Source: Pseudomonas cyclaminis (GTDB taxonomy: Bacteria; Pseudomonadota; Gammaproteobacteria; Pseudomonadales; Pseudomonadaceae). Taken from it: DNA of 58,509 bases. Below the pieces are notes generated by a model that saw nothing but the letters and a program-made list of their open reading frames with translations, ran no database searches and was not told the DNA's origin. The translations under genes and the position numbers were made by a program. Shown in pieces: positions 46,721 to 55,669 of the stretch (positions are counted from its first letter, which is position 1; each line of letters opens with the position of its first letter). The stretch spans positions 1 through 58,509 of the forward strand of contig NZ_JADDUM010000040.1 in the NCBI RefSeq assembly GCF_015163715.1. Reading direction: 5' to 3'.

Positions 46721-46756
46721 GGCCCGAGCTGCTGGCTAAGCGCTAGCAGCCCGGGC
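46721..46756. other. Imperfect hairpin in the 310-bp gap 46473-46782
   Basis: GGCCCGaGCTGCTgGC, loop TAAGC, then GCtAGCAGCcCGGGCC. The two mismatches leave a long stable stem. It lies past the stop of the 66-aa gene on the minus strand and may end its transcript, though without a T run. The rest of the gap is an AT-rich region holding the pit promoter on the minus strand; no gene is seen. Confidence 0.5.
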
Positions 46757-46782
46757 CGAGCCCTTGGCTCAATCCGAAGCGC

Positions 46783-46983
46783 TCATCGCTCTTCGGCCTT
46801 GAGTTCCTGTTCAATCTTTTGGATTTCCTGGGTAAACGCCTGGTCGAGCAGGCTGGCTCGCTTGCGCCAGGGTTTGCGCTCAGGTTCAGGCTGGGCGGCG
46901 TAGGTGGTGACTTCCCCGCCGTAAACGTCCTTGTAACGTTGCTCCTGGCGCTCAAGTTCCGCGCGCAGTTCATCTTTCGTCAC
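46783..46983 (-). CDS. Small conserved Pseudomonas protein, coiled
   Basis: 66 aa, charged and mostly helical: [21 protein letters not shown] and [16 protein letters not shown] form predicted coils around a Pro-rich linker. No signal or domain found. Divergent from pcaR, with a 557-bp gap between starts. Confidence 0.65.
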   Translation of the reverse strand: MTKDELRAELERQEQRYKDVYGGEVTTYAAQPEPERKPWRKRASLLDQAFTQEIQKIEQELKAEER

Positions 46984-47050
46984 ATTGTTACCTAATTGAG
47001 TTGAGTGTAATTACGCTGCAGCGTTATGCCTGAATGTCGCCCTCGGAGTG

Positions 47051-47085
47051 TTCAATGTTGAACCAATGATGCGTTCAAGTTTGAA
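47051..47085. promoter_or_regulatory. Tandem TTCAA-N2-TTGAA palindromes
   Basis: TTCAATGTTGAA (47051-47062) and TTCAAGTTTGAA (47074-47085) share the frame TTCAA-N2-TTGAA and are 23 bp apart, about two helical turns. This suggests cooperative binding by a dimeric regulator on one DNA face. It lies 70-100 bp upstream of the 66-aa gene and far from pcaR. The remaining gap to 47540 holds AT-rich promoter-like sequence and the PcaR boxes. Confidence 0.5.
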
Positions 47086-47412
47086 CAGCTGATACTAAAG
47101 ACCGCTGTCATTCAAAGCAGGTAGTTGCGAGTCCGTGCACGGCATGTGCCTGGTCTGGCGAGCTCTGGTCTCGATAATGAAGCCGGGCTGACCTGCACAC
47201 AGGGTGCATTATAGCGGCGCATTTGAATAACACTATCGGCATAAAGTTAAAAAGCGTCAACTTTGTGTGAGTGTTTTGTTACACGGGCACGTCGGTATTT
47301 GCTGAATTCTGGCGCCATAAATTCAACAAGGAATTAAAGATTCAATATGCTCAACGCTACTTAACGTTGCCATGGCAGGCGAGGGAGGGGCCGGCCGCTC
47401 AGGCATGGCGAA

Positions 47413-47447
47413 ATTGCGATAATCGCATGATCGTCCGATAATCGCCC
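47413..47447. promoter_or_regulatory. Two probable PcaR operators before pcaR
   Basis: ATTGCGATAATCGCAT (47413-47428) and GTCCGATAATCGCCC (47433-47447) both contain CGATAATCG, the centre of the PcaR box known from P. putida pcaIJ (GTTCGATAATCGCAC). Their centres lie two helical turns apart and about 100-120 bp before the pcaR ATG, consistent with autoregulation. Confidence 0.7.
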
Positions 47448-47540
47448 AATGTTGCCGGCCCTGCCTTGTGCATGGCGGCCGGTGCGGCTTGTAATACCCG
47501 CCCAATCCCTGCGGTTGACAATAAGAGAAAGGAACCCGAG

Positions 47541-48383
47541 ATGAACGATCAATTGCGCAACTCTTTCGCGTCAGTGGCGCCGCCGATCGTTGCCTCGCCG
47601 GCCAAGCGGATCCAGGCGTTTACCGGTGACCCCGACTTCATGACCTCCCTGGCCCGTGGCCTGGCCGTAGTGCAGGCATTCCAGGAGCGCAAGCGCCACC
47701 TGACGATTGCCCAGATCAGTCACCGCACCGAAATCCCCCGCGCCGCCGTGCGCCGTTGCCTACATACCCTGATCAAACTTGGCTACGCCACCACTGACGG
47801 GCGTACCTATTCACTGTTGCCCAAAGTCTTGACCCTGGGCCATGCCTACCTGTCATCCACGCCACTGGCGGTGTCTGCCCAGCCGTACCTGGACCGCATG
47901 AGTGAACAACTGCACGAAGCCTGCAACATGGCCACCCTGGAAGGCGATGACATTCTCTATATCGCCCGCTCGGCCACCACCCAGCGCCTGATTTCCGTGG
48001 ACCTGTCGGTGGGCGGCCGTTTGCCGGCCTATTGCACCTCCATGGGCCGCATCCTGCTCGCGGCGCTGGACGACGCCTCGCTGCAGGACTACCTCGACCA
48101 CGCCGACCTGCAAACCAAGACCAGCCGCACCCTCACCACGCCCGAAGCCTTGTTCGAATGCTTGCAACAAGTGCGTCAGCAGGGGTGGTGCATCGTCGAC
48201 CAGGAACTGGAACAGGGCCTGCGCTCCATCGCGGTGCCGGTGTATGACGCCTCGGGCCAGGTATTGGCGGCACTCAATGTCAGCACCCATGCAGGGCGGG
48301 TCAGCCGCAGCGAGTTGGAACAGCGCTTCCTGCCGAGCATGCTCAGCGCCAGCCGTGAGCTGAGTGCGCAGTTGTTTGCCTAA
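47541..48383 (+). CDS. pcaR: IclR-family beta-ketoadipate regulator PcaR
   Basis: 280 aa. The ATG at 47541 follows AAAGGA; an upstream ATG at 47466 overlaps the probable promoter. Winged helix: FMTSLARGLAVVQAFQERKRHLTIAQISHRTEIPRAAVRRCLHTLIKLGY. The effector domain (about 100-275) has the IclR signature TSMGRILLAALDD and VDQELEQGLRSIAVPV. Known PcaR activates the pca genes with beta-ketoadipate as inducer and represses itself. It heads the locus and its boxes are seen before pcaR and pcaI. Confidence 0.95.
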   Translation: MNDQLRNSFASVAPPIVASPAKRIQAFTGDPDFMTSLARGLAVVQAFQERKRHLTIAQISHRTEIPRAAVRRCLHTLIKLGYATTDGRTYSLLPKVLTLGHAYLSSTPLAVSAQPYLDRMSEQLHEACNMATLEGDDILYIARSATTQRLISVDLSVGGRLPAYCTSMGRILLAALDDASLQDYLDHADLQTKTSRTLTTPEALFECLQQVRQQGWCIVDQELEQGLRSIAVPVYDASGQVLAALNVSTHAGRVSRSELEQRFLPSMLSASRELSAQLFA

Positions 48384-48439
48384 GCTGTTCGGTGACCGCA
48401 CAGATCCCGGCTTGATCAATTGACGGTGTTTCACCCGGC

Positions 48440-48482
48440 TTATTATTGTGCGGCAGCGCTCTTAAGGGCGCCCCAATAATAA
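48440..48482 (+). promoter_or_regulatory. Long inverted repeat in the pcaR-pcaK spacer
   Basis: Arms TTATTATTG (48440-48448) and CAATAATAA (48474-48482) flank an inner GCGCTC-TTAA-GGGCGC-type hairpin. Either a large mRNA hairpin ending 46 bp before the pcaK ATG, or a terminator/attenuator after pcaR. No PcaR box is seen here. Confidence 0.5.
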
Positions 48483-48518
48483 TGACGACCCCAGGTCGTT
48501 GGCCCGCCCTCGGTGTGG

Positions 48519-48531
48519 AATAAAAATAATG
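48519..48531 (+). promoter_or_regulatory. A-rich ARN stretch at the pcaK start, candidate Hfq/Crc site
   Basis: AATAAAAATAATG covers the pcaK start codon with four successive A-R-N triplets, the type of motif bound by Hfq with Crc in Pseudomonas catabolite repression. The ribosome site is weak (TGGA). Translational repression on preferred carbon sources is inferred. Confidence 0.45.
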
Positions 48532-49869
48532 AATCAGCCTTCTGTCGGTACCACGCTGGACGTGCAGTCCTTCATCAACACCCAGCCACTGTCGCGCTAT
48601 CAGTGGCGCGTGGTCATCCTGTGTTTCCTGATTGTTTTCCTCGACGGCCTCGACACCGCAGCCATGGGCTTTATTGCGCCTGCGCTGTCCCAGGACTGGG
48701 GCATCGACCGCGCCAGCCTCGGCCCGGTGATGAGCGCCGCGTTGATCGGCATGGTATTCGGCGCACTGGGGTCAGGCCCGCTGGCCGACCGTTTTGGCCG
48801 TAAAGTGGTGCTGGTTGGCGCCGTACTGGTGTTTGGTGCGTTCAGCCTCGCTTCGGCCTACAGCAGCAACGTCGACCAATTGCTGGTGCTGCGTTTCCTC
48901 ACCGGGCTGGGACTGGGCGCGGGTATGCCCAACGCCACCACGCTGCTGTCCGAATACACCCCCGAGCGCCATAAATCGTTGCTGGTGACCAGCATGTTCT
49001 GCGGTTTCAACCTGGGCATGGCCGGTGGCGGGTTTATCTCGGCCAAGCTGATCCCGGCGTTTGGCTGGCATGCGTTGTTGATGATCGGCGGCATCCTGCC
49101 GTTGATTCTGGTGGTGGTTCTGCTGCTCTGGCTGCCGGAGTCGGCGCGTTACCTGGTGGTGCGCAACCGTGGCACCGACAAGGTGCGCAAAACCTTGTCA
49201 CCCATCGAGCCCACTATTGTTGCCCAGGCCACGGCCTTCAGCGTACCCGAACAGAAAACCGTCAAGGCCCGCAATGTGTTCGCGGTGATTTTCTCCGGCA
49301 CCTACAGCGCCGGCACCTTGCTGCTGTGGCTCACCTACTTCATGGGCCTGGTGATTGTGTACCTGCTGACCAGTTGGCTGCCGACGCTGATGCGTGACAG
49401 CGGCGCGAGCATGGAGCAGGCCGCGTTTATCGGTGCGCTGTTCCAGTTCGGTGGTGTACTGAGCGCCGTTGGCGTGGGTTGGGCGATGGACCGGTTCAAT
49501 CCCCACAAAGTCATCGGCATTTTCTACCTGCTGGCTGGGGTGTTTGCCTACGCGGTCGGACAGAGCCTGGGCAATATCACGGTGCTGGCGACCTTGGTGC
49601 TGATCGCCGGGATGTGCGTCAACGGTGCGCAATCGGCGATGCCATCCCTGGCGGCGCGTTTCTACCCGACCCAAGGTCGCGCCACCGGCGTGTCGTGGAT
49701 GCTTGGCATCGGCCGCTTTGGCGCGATCCTCGGCGCCTGGATGGGCGCCACCTTGCTGGGCCTGGGCTGGAACTTCGAGCAGGTGCTCACCGCCCTGGTG
49801 ATCCCGGCCGCAGTGGCCACGGCGGCAGTGGTCATCAAGGGCATGGTCAGCCATGCGGATGCGACCTGA
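48529..49869 (+). CDS. pcaK: 4-hydroxybenzoate/protocatechuate transporter PcaK
   Basis: 446-aa, 12-helix aromatic acid:H+ symporter (AAHS) family carrier. Start MNQPSVGTTLDVQSFINTQPLSRYQWRV is typical of PcaK. The helix-1 motif FLDGLDTAAMGFIAP holds the essential Asp, and GPLADRFGRKVVL is the loop 2-3 motif. Imports 4-hydroxybenzoate and protocatechuate and is needed for chemotaxis to them in P. putida. Placed between pcaR and pcaIJ. Confidence 0.93.
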   Translation: MNQPSVGTTLDVQSFINTQPLSRYQWRVVILCFLIVFLDGLDTAAMGFIAPALSQDWGIDRASLGPVMSAALIGMVFGALGSGPLADRFGRKVVLVGAVLVFGAFSLASAYSSNVDQLLVLRFLTGLGLGAGMPNATTLLSEYTPERHKSLLVTSMFCGFNLGMAGGGFISAKLIPAFGWHALLMIGGILPLILVVVLLLWLPESARYLVVRNRGTDKVRKTLSPIEPTIVAQATAFSVPEQKTVKARNVFAVIFSGTYSAGTLLLWLTYFMGLVIVYLLTSWLPTLMRDSGASMEQAAFIGALFQFGGVLSAVGVGWAMDRFNPHKVIGIFYLLAGVFAYAVGQSLGNITVLATLVLIAGMCVNGAQSAMPSLAARFYPTQGRATGVSWMLGIGRFGAILGAWMGATLLGLGWNFEQVLTALVIPAAVATAAVVIKGMVSHADAT

Positions 49870-49920
49870 GAACGGGCACATTTGACCGAGTTCAGATGAA
49901 GGTTAGCTAGGCAACAATCG

Positions 49921-49955
49921 GTTCGATAATCGAACGCTTAGTCGATTATCGGATT
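49921..49955 (+). promoter_or_regulatory. PcaR operator pair at the pcaIJF promoter
   Basis: GTTCGATAATCGAAC (49921-49935) is a perfect 15-bp palindrome about an A centre and differs from the P. putida PcaR box at a single position. A second related site, GTCGATTATCGGATT, follows at 49941-49955. GATAAT inside the first box could double as the -10. Located 86-120 bp before pcaI. Confidence 0.8.
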
Positions 49956-50040
49956 GTTTGGCCCATTTCCCCGGCTTAATCTTCAAGCACTTCGGCGCCA
50001 CCTCAGCGCCTTTTTCGATAACCCCGGGAGCCCAAACCCC

Positions 50041-50898
50041 ATGGCTGACATTCTCACCCTGCGTGATGCGGTCAAGCGCTTCGTGAACGACGGCGATACC
50101 GTCGCCCTCGAAGGCTTCACCCACCTGATCCCTACGGCCGCAGGCCATGAAATCATTCGTCAGGGCAAGAAAGACCTGACGCTGGTGCGTATGACACCTG
50201 ACCTGATCTACGACCAGTTGATCGGGGCCGGCTGTGCACGCAAGCTGATTTTCTCCTGGGGCGGCAACCCAGGCGTGGGCTCCCTGCATCGCCTGCGTGA
50301 CGCGGTCGAGAAGCAATGGCCGCAGCCGCTGGAGATCGAAGAACACAGCCATGCCGACCTGGCGAATGCCTACGTCGCTGGTGCTTCCGGCCTACCGTTC
50401 GCCGTGCTGCGTGCCTACGCGGGTTCCGACTTGCCCAAGGTCAACCCGCTGATCAAAAGCGTGACCTGCCCATTTACCGGCGAAGTGCTGGCGGCGGTGC
50501 CGTCGGTGCGTCCGGACATCACCGTGATCCACGCCCAGAAGGCCGACCGCAAGGGCAACGTGTTGCTCTGGGGCATTCTCGGCGTGCAGAAGGAAGCGGC
50601 CTTGGCGGCCAAGCGTTGCATCGTCACCGTCGAGGAAATTGTCGACGACCTGAACGCACCGATGAACAGCTGCGTGTTGCCCACCTGGGCCTTGACTGCC
50701 GTCTGCCATGTACCCGGCGGCGCGCATCCGTCCTACGCTCACGGTTACAACGAGCGCGACAATCGCTTCTACCAGGCGTGGGACCCTATTGCCCGTGACC
50801 GTGGGACGTTTACCGCCTGGATTGATGAATACATCCATGGCACTGCCGATTTCAGTGAATTCCAGGCCAAACTGGCCACCGCGCAGGAGGCCAAGTAA
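50041..50898 (+). CDS. pcaI: 3-oxoadipate CoA-transferase subunit A
   Basis: 285-aa alpha subunit of succinyl-CoA:3-oxoadipate CoA-transferase, which moves CoA from succinyl-CoA to beta-ketoadipate. ATG at 50041 (MADILTLRDAVKRFVNDGDTVALEGFTHLIPTAAG). This longer form of about 285 residues is the CatI/PcaI type of P. fluorescens and P. aeruginosa, rather than the 231-residue P. putida form. FSWGGNPGVGS and AQKADRKGNVLLWG are family motifs. Stop and next start overlap (TAATG). Confidence 0.94.
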   Translation: MADILTLRDAVKRFVNDGDTVALEGFTHLIPTAAGHEIIRQGKKDLTLVRMTPDLIYDQLIGAGCARKLIFSWGGNPGVGSLHRLRDAVEKQWPQPLEIEEHSHADLANAYVAGASGLPFAVLRAYAGSDLPKVNPLIKSVTCPFTGEVLAAVPSVRPDITVIHAQKADRKGNVLLWGILGVQKEAALAAKRCIVTVEEIVDDLNAPMNSCVLPTWALTAVCHVPGGAHPSYAHGYNERDNRFYQAWDPIARDRGTFTAWIDEYIHGTADFSEFQAKLATAQEAK

Positions 50899-51677
50899 TG
50901 GCTTACTCGACCAATGAAATGATGACCGTCGCCGCCGCACGCCGCCTCAAGAACGGCTCGGTGTGCTTCGTCGGCATCGGCCTGCCCTCGAAAGCGGCCA
51001 ACCTGGCGCGCCTGACTTCGTCGCCCGACGTGGTGTTGATCTACGAGTCCGGCCCGATTGGCGCCAAGCCTTCGGTACTGCCGTTGTCCATCGGTGATGG
51101 CGAACTGGCCGAAACCGCTGACACCGTGGTGCCAACCGGTGAGATTTTTCGCTACTGGCTGCAAGGCGGGCGCATTGACGTCGGCTTTCTCGGTGCGGCC
51201 CAAGTCGACCGTTTCGGCAACATCAACACCACCGTGGTCGGTGACTACCACCAGCCCAAAGTACGCCTGCCGGGTGCCGGTGGTGCGCCGGAGATTGCCG
51301 GTTCCGCCAAGAGCGTGCTGATCATCCTCAAGCAGTCGTCCCGTTCGTTCGTGGACAAGCTGGACTTCATCACCTCCGTCGGCCACGGCGAGGGCGGCGA
51401 TTCACGCAAGCGCCTGGGCCTGCCGGGCGCCGGCCCGGTCGGCATCATTACCGACCTGTGCATCATGGAGCCGGAAGAGGGCACCCATGAATTTGTGGTT
51501 ACCGCGCTGCACCCTGGCGTAACCCGCGAGCAAGTGGTGGCCGCTACCGGTTGGGCGATCCGCTTTGCCGACCAGGTCAGCACCACTGCCGAACCGACGG
51601 ACATCGAACTCACCGCCCTGCGCGACCTCGAAGCCCGCACGGCCGCCGCCCATGGCCAAGCACCCGGAGAAGCCTGA
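50898..51677 (+). CDS. pcaJ: 3-oxoadipate CoA-transferase subunit B
   Basis: 259-aa beta subunit carrying the active-site Glu in LIYESGPIGAKP (about residue 53), which forms the glutamyl-CoA thioester. Starts MAYSTNEMMTVAAARRLKNGSVCFVGIGLPSKAANLA. Overlaps pcaI by one base and pcaF by one base (TGATG), indicating tight coupling. Confidence 0.94.
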   Translation: MAYSTNEMMTVAAARRLKNGSVCFVGIGLPSKAANLARLTSSPDVVLIYESGPIGAKPSVLPLSIGDGELAETADTVVPTGEIFRYWLQGGRIDVGFLGAAQVDRFGNINTTVVGDYHQPKVRLPGAGGAPEIAGSAKSVLIILKQSSRSFVDKLDFITSVGHGEGGDSRKRLGLPGAGPVGIITDLCIMEPEEGTHEFVVTALHPGVTREQVVAATGWAIRFADQVSTTAEPTDIELTALRDLEARTAAAHGQAPGEA

Positions 51678-52876
51678 TGCGCGACGTGTTTATCTGTGAT
51701 GCCATCCGCACACCCATCGGCCGTTTCGGCGGTGGCCTGGCCACGGTGCGTGCCGACGACCTGGCCGCGCTGCCGATCAAGGCGCTGATGGAACGCAACC
51801 CGTCGGTGGACTGGCGTGCGGTCGACGAGGTGTTCCTTGGCTGCGCCAACCAGGCCGGCGAAGACAACCGCAACGTTGCGCGCATGGCGCTGTTGCTGGC
51901 CGGCCTGCCGCAGAGCATTCCCGGCGTGACCCTCAACCGCTTGTGCGCCTCGGGCATGGACGCCATCGGCACCGCGTTTCGCGCCATCGCCAGCGGCGAA
52001 ATGGAGCTGGCGATTGCCGGCGGCGTCGAGTCGATGTCCCGCGCACCGTTCGTGATGGGCAAGGCCGATGCGGCGTTTTCGCGCAACATGAAGCTGGAAG
52101 ACACCACCATCGGCTGGCGTTTTATCAACCCGTTGATGAAGGAACAATACGGCGTGGATGCGATGCCGCAGACTGCCGATAACGTGGCCGACGATTACAA
52201 CGTGTCCCGTGCTGATCAGGACGCCTTCGCCCTACGCAGCCAGCAACGCACGGCGGCCGCTCAGGCGGCCGGATTCTTTGCCGAAGAAATCGTGCCGGTG
52301 CGGGTCGCCCATAAAAAAGGCGAAACCGTGGTGGAGCACGATGAGCATCCACGGGACACCACCCTTGAAGCCCTGACCAAGCTCAAACCGGTCAACGGCC
52401 CTGACAAAACTGTCACCGCTGGCAATGCTTCGGGTGTGAATGATGGCGCCGCCGCGCTGATCCTGGCGTCCGCCGAAGCGGTCAAGAAACACGGGCTCAC
52501 CGCCCGTGCCCGCGTGTTGGGCATGGCCAGCGCCGGTGTCGCCCCGCGTGTGATGGGCATCGGCCCGGTGCCGGCGGTGCGCAAACTGGTCGAGCGCCTG
52601 GGTTTGGCGGTCACCGATTTTGACGTGATCGAACTCAACGAAGCCTTCGCCAGCCAAGGCCTGGCGGTGTTGCGTGAACTGGGGATCGCCGACGACGCGC
52701 CCCAGGTCAACCCGAACGGCGGCGCCATCGCCCTGGGGCACCCGCTGGGCATGAGCGGTGCGCGGTTGGTCCTGACAGCCCTGCATCAGTTGGAAAAAAC
52801 CGGTGGCCGTAAAGGCCTGGCGACCATGTGTGTCGGCGTCGGCCAAGGCTTGGCCCTGGCGATTGAACGCATCTAA
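51677..52876 (+). CDS. pcaF: 3-oxoadipyl-CoA thiolase
   Basis: 399-aa thiolase that splits 3-oxoadipyl-CoA into succinyl-CoA and acetyl-CoA, the last pathway step. ATG at 51677 (MRDVFICDAIRTPIGRFGGGL). Acyl-accepting Cys90 (LNRLCASGMDA), the motif NPNGGAIALGHPLGMSGARL with the catalytic His, and CVGVGQG with the second Cys. Ends 17 bp before pcaH. Confidence 0.96.
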   Translation: MRDVFICDAIRTPIGRFGGGLATVRADDLAALPIKALMERNPSVDWRAVDEVFLGCANQAGEDNRNVARMALLLAGLPQSIPGVTLNRLCASGMDAIGTAFRAIASGEMELAIAGGVESMSRAPFVMGKADAAFSRNMKLEDTTIGWRFINPLMKEQYGVDAMPQTADNVADDYNVSRADQDAFALRSQQRTAAAQAAGFFAEEIVPVRVAHKKGETVVEHDEHPRDTTLEALTKLKPVNGPDKTVTAGNASGVNDGAAALILASAEAVKKHGLTARARVLGMASAGVAPRVMGIGPVPAVRKLVERLGLAVTDFDVIELNEAFASQGLAVLRELGIADDAPQVNPNGGAIALGHPLGMSGARLVLTALHQLEKTGGRKGLATMCVGVGQGLALAIERI

Positions 52877-52893
52877 TAAGAGAGGACTGCTCC

Positions 52894-53597
52894 ATGAGTG
52901 ACAAGCCCGGTTACCGCGCCCGCAAGCGGGCACTCAACCTGATTACCTGCACCCGGCCTACCAGTCGACGAACCTGCGTTCGCCGTCCCAGCCGTTGGTG
53001 TTCCTGCCCCATTCCTTGTCGGAAATCACCGGCCCGACCATCGGCGCCGAGCGAATCAACGAGAAGGACAACGACCTGACCGCGCAGCATGAAGGCGAGC
53101 CTCAGGGCGAACGCATCATCATTCACGGCCGCGTACTGGATGAAAACGGCCTGCCGGTACCGGGCATCCTCGTCGAGATCTGGCAAGCCAACGCCGCCGG
53201 TCGCTACAACCACAAGCGCGATGTGCACGACGCGCCGCTGGACCCGAATTTCACCGGCACCGGCCGCACCGTCACGGACGCCGATGGCTGGTACCAGTTC
53301 CAGACCATCAAGCCCGGCGCCTACCCGTGGGGCAACCATCACAACGCATGGCGCCCGGCGCATATCCACTTTTCGCTGTTTGGCCCCAGCGTGCTGACGC
53401 GATTGGTCACGCAGATGTATTTCCCCGGCGACCCGTTGCTGGAATACGACCCGATCTATAACTGCGTGCCGGATACCAGTGCCAAGGAACGCTTGATCGC
53501 CAGCTTCGACCTGGAAAAAACCATTCCTTCCTATGCCCTCGGCTACCGCTGGGACATCGTCCTGCGCGGCCGCGACGCCACGCCGATGGAGAAATGA
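52894..53597 (+). pseudogene. pcaH: Protocatechuate 3,4-dioxygenase beta chain, frameshifted
   Basis: As read, the ATG at 52894 (MSDKPGYR) loses frame at about 52914-52921 and the true frame resumes as PLVFLPHSLSEITGPTIGAE. One C is missing (TACCGCGCCC for TACCGCCGCCC). With it, the protein is 234 aa, the normal length. Iron ligands are present: Tyr in GRYNHKRD, Tyr in GAYPWGNH and the HIH pair in RPAHIHFS. The enzyme cleaves protocatechuate to 3-carboxy-cis,cis-muconate with PcaG. Likely a read error, because all catalytic residues are intact. Confidence 0.94.
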
Positions 53598-53598
53598 G

Positions 53599-54164
53599 AT
53601 GAGCCTTTACGCAACCACGTCCCACACCGTCGGGCCGTATTACCACATCGGCCTGACCTGGCTGAACCGCGAAGACCTGACCGTCGCCGCCACCCTTGGC
53701 GAGCGCGTGGCGATCAGCGGGCAAGTGGTGGATGGCAACGGTGATGTGGTCAACGACGCCATGCTCGAAGTCTGGCAGGCCAACGCCGCCGGCAAGTACG
53801 ACCACCCGGAAGATGAGCAGGACAAGGCCGTCGACCCGAACTTCGAAGGTTTCGGCCGGGTACCGGTGGACGCCGAAGGGCGCTTCCGGTTTACCACCAT
53901 CAAGCCGGGCGCGTCCCGGGCCTGAAGGGCATGACCCAGGCGCCGCACCTGGTGGTGCTGGTGTTTGCCCGTGGCTTGGTGAAGCACTTGCTGACGCGGA
54001 TTTATTTTGACGGTGAGGCACTCAATGGCGATGACGCGCTGCTGGCGTGTGTGCCGGCTGAGCGGCGTAGCACCTTGATTGCCAGGCAGGATGAGCAGGG
54101 TGTGTATCAGTGGAATGTGATTTTGCAGGGGACGGATAAGGAGACGGTGTTTTTTGATTATTGA
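53599..54164 (+). pseudogene. pcaG: Protocatechuate 3,4-dioxygenase alpha chain, frameshifted
   Basis: Starts one base after the pcaH stop (MSLYATTSHTVGPYYHIGLTWLNRE). The frame breaks at about 53907-53912 (TIKPG) and stops at 53925. The rest (GLKGMTQAPHLVVLVFARGLVKHL) reads in another frame to 54164. One C restored (GGGCGCGTC to GGGCCGCGTC) gives 188 aa with KPGRVPGLKG. Structural partner of PcaH in the (alpha-beta-Fe) dioxygenase. Second single-base deletion within 1 kb. Confidence 0.93.
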
Positions 54165-54183
54165 GTAAGGCTTGGGGGCCTCT

Positions 54184-54264
54184 TCGGGGGCAAGCCCCCT
54201 CCCACAGTTGATCGAGTTGTCTGAGCCTTACTCGGTTAAATGTGGGAGGGGGCTTGCCCCCGAC
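54184..54264. repeat. REPIN-like inverted REP pair inside the pca locus
   Basis: TCGGGGGCAAGCCCCCTCCCACA (about 54185-54207) faces TGTGGGAGGGGGCTTGCCCCCGA (about 54241-54263), with about 35 bp between. Fills the 200-bp gap between pcaG and pcaT, so it may decouple the pcaIJFHG and pcaTBDC transcripts. A short frame over it has no coding character. Confidence 0.8.
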
Positions 54265-54364
54265 AGGGCCGGTTCAGGCAACCCATTATCCAAATGTCTG
54301 CTTGCGGAACATGGTTGTTGCAAAGTATGTCTAGGCTATAACCGTTCCCACTGAGTGAAAAATC

Positions 54365-55659
54365 ATGACAACAACCACCAGTCACTACACCGGAGAAGAA
54401 CGCAGCAAACGGATCTTTGCGATTGTCGGTGCCTCCTCCGGCAACCTGGTCGAATGGTTCGACTTCTACGTCTACGCCTTCTGCGCGATCTACTTTGCTC
54501 CGGCATTTTTCCCGTCGGATGATCCCACGGTCCAACTGCTCAACACCGCCGGCGTATTCGCCGCCGGGTTCCTGATGCGCCCCATCGGCGGCTGGCTGTT
54601 CGGCCGGGTTGCCGATAAACACGGTCGCAAAAATTCGATGATGATCTCGGTGCTGATGATGTGCGCCGGCTCGCTGGTCATCGCCTTCCTGCCCACCTAC
54701 AAAGACATCGGCGCCTGGGCCCCGGCGTTGCTGCTGGTGGCGCGGTTGTTCCAGGGTTTGTCGGTGGTGGCGAGTACGGCACCACCGCGACCTACATGAG
54801 TGAAGTCGCACTCAAAGGGCAGCGCGGCTTCTTCGCCTCGTTCCAATACGTCACCCTGATCGGCGGACAACTGCTGGCGGTGCTGGTGGTGGTGATCCTG
54901 CAACAGATCCTCACCGAAGAGGAATTGCGCGCCTGGGGCTGGCGGATTCCGTTCGTGATCGGCGCCATTGCGGCGGTGATTTCGCTGCTGCTGCGTCGCA
55001 CCCTCAAGGAAACCACCAGCAAGGAAATGCGCCAGGACAAGGACGCCGGCAGCATCGCTGCGCTGTTTCGCAACCATAAAGCGGCGTTTATCACCGTGCT
55101 CGGCTACACCGCCGGCGGCTCGCTGATTTTCTACACCTTCACCACCTACATGCAGAAGTACCTGGTGAACACCGCCGGGATGCACGCCAAGACCGCCAGC
55201 TACATCATGACCGGCGCGCTGTTCGTGTACATGTGCATGCAGCCGCTGTTCGGCATGCTCTCGGACAAGATCGGTCGACGCAACTCGATGCTCTGGTTCG
55301 GCGCCCTCGGTACCCTGTGCACGGTGCCGATCCTTTTGACCCTGAAAACCGTGACCAGCCCGTTCCTGGCGTTTGTGCTGATTTCCCTGGCGTTGGCTAT
55401 CGTAAGTTTCTACACCTCGATCAGCGGACTGGTGAAAGCGGAAATGTTCCCGCCCCATGTGCGCGCCTTGGGCGTAGGCCTGGCCTATGCGGTGGCCAAT
55501 GCGATCTTCGGCGGCTCGGCGGAATACGTGGCCTTGGGTCTGAAATCCATGGGCATGGAAAACACCTTTTATTGGTACGTCACCGGCATGATGGCCGTGG
55601 CTTTCCTGTTCAGCTTGCGTCTGCCGAAACAGGCGGAGTACTTGCACCACGATTTGTAA
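54365..55659 (+). pseudogene. pcaT: MHS-family dicarboxylate/beta-ketoadipate transporter PcaT, frameshifted
   Basis: 12-helix metabolite:H+ symporter of the KgtP/ProP group. The N-terminal frame ([39 protein letters not shown]) is lost at about 54763-54770 (LFQGLSV) and resumes at about [19 protein letters not shown]. One G restored (TCGGTGGTGG to TCGGTGGGTGG) gives [19 protein letters not shown] and 431 aa. The position between the pcaIJFHG block and pcaB matches pcaT of P. putida and P. aeruginosa. Proposed substrates are beta-ketoadipate and related dicarboxylates. Confidence 0.9.
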
Positions 55660-55669
55660 GGAACGCGTT

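Noticed and set aside
47100..47230. Possible small RNA in the pcaR upstream gap
   Set aside because: There are some inverted segments, but no clear promoter-terminator pair and no match to an RNA family I recognise.
54172..54354. 60-codon open frame between pcaG and pcaT
   Set aside because: It is a translation of the inverted REP pair and has no ribosome site or relatives that I recognise.
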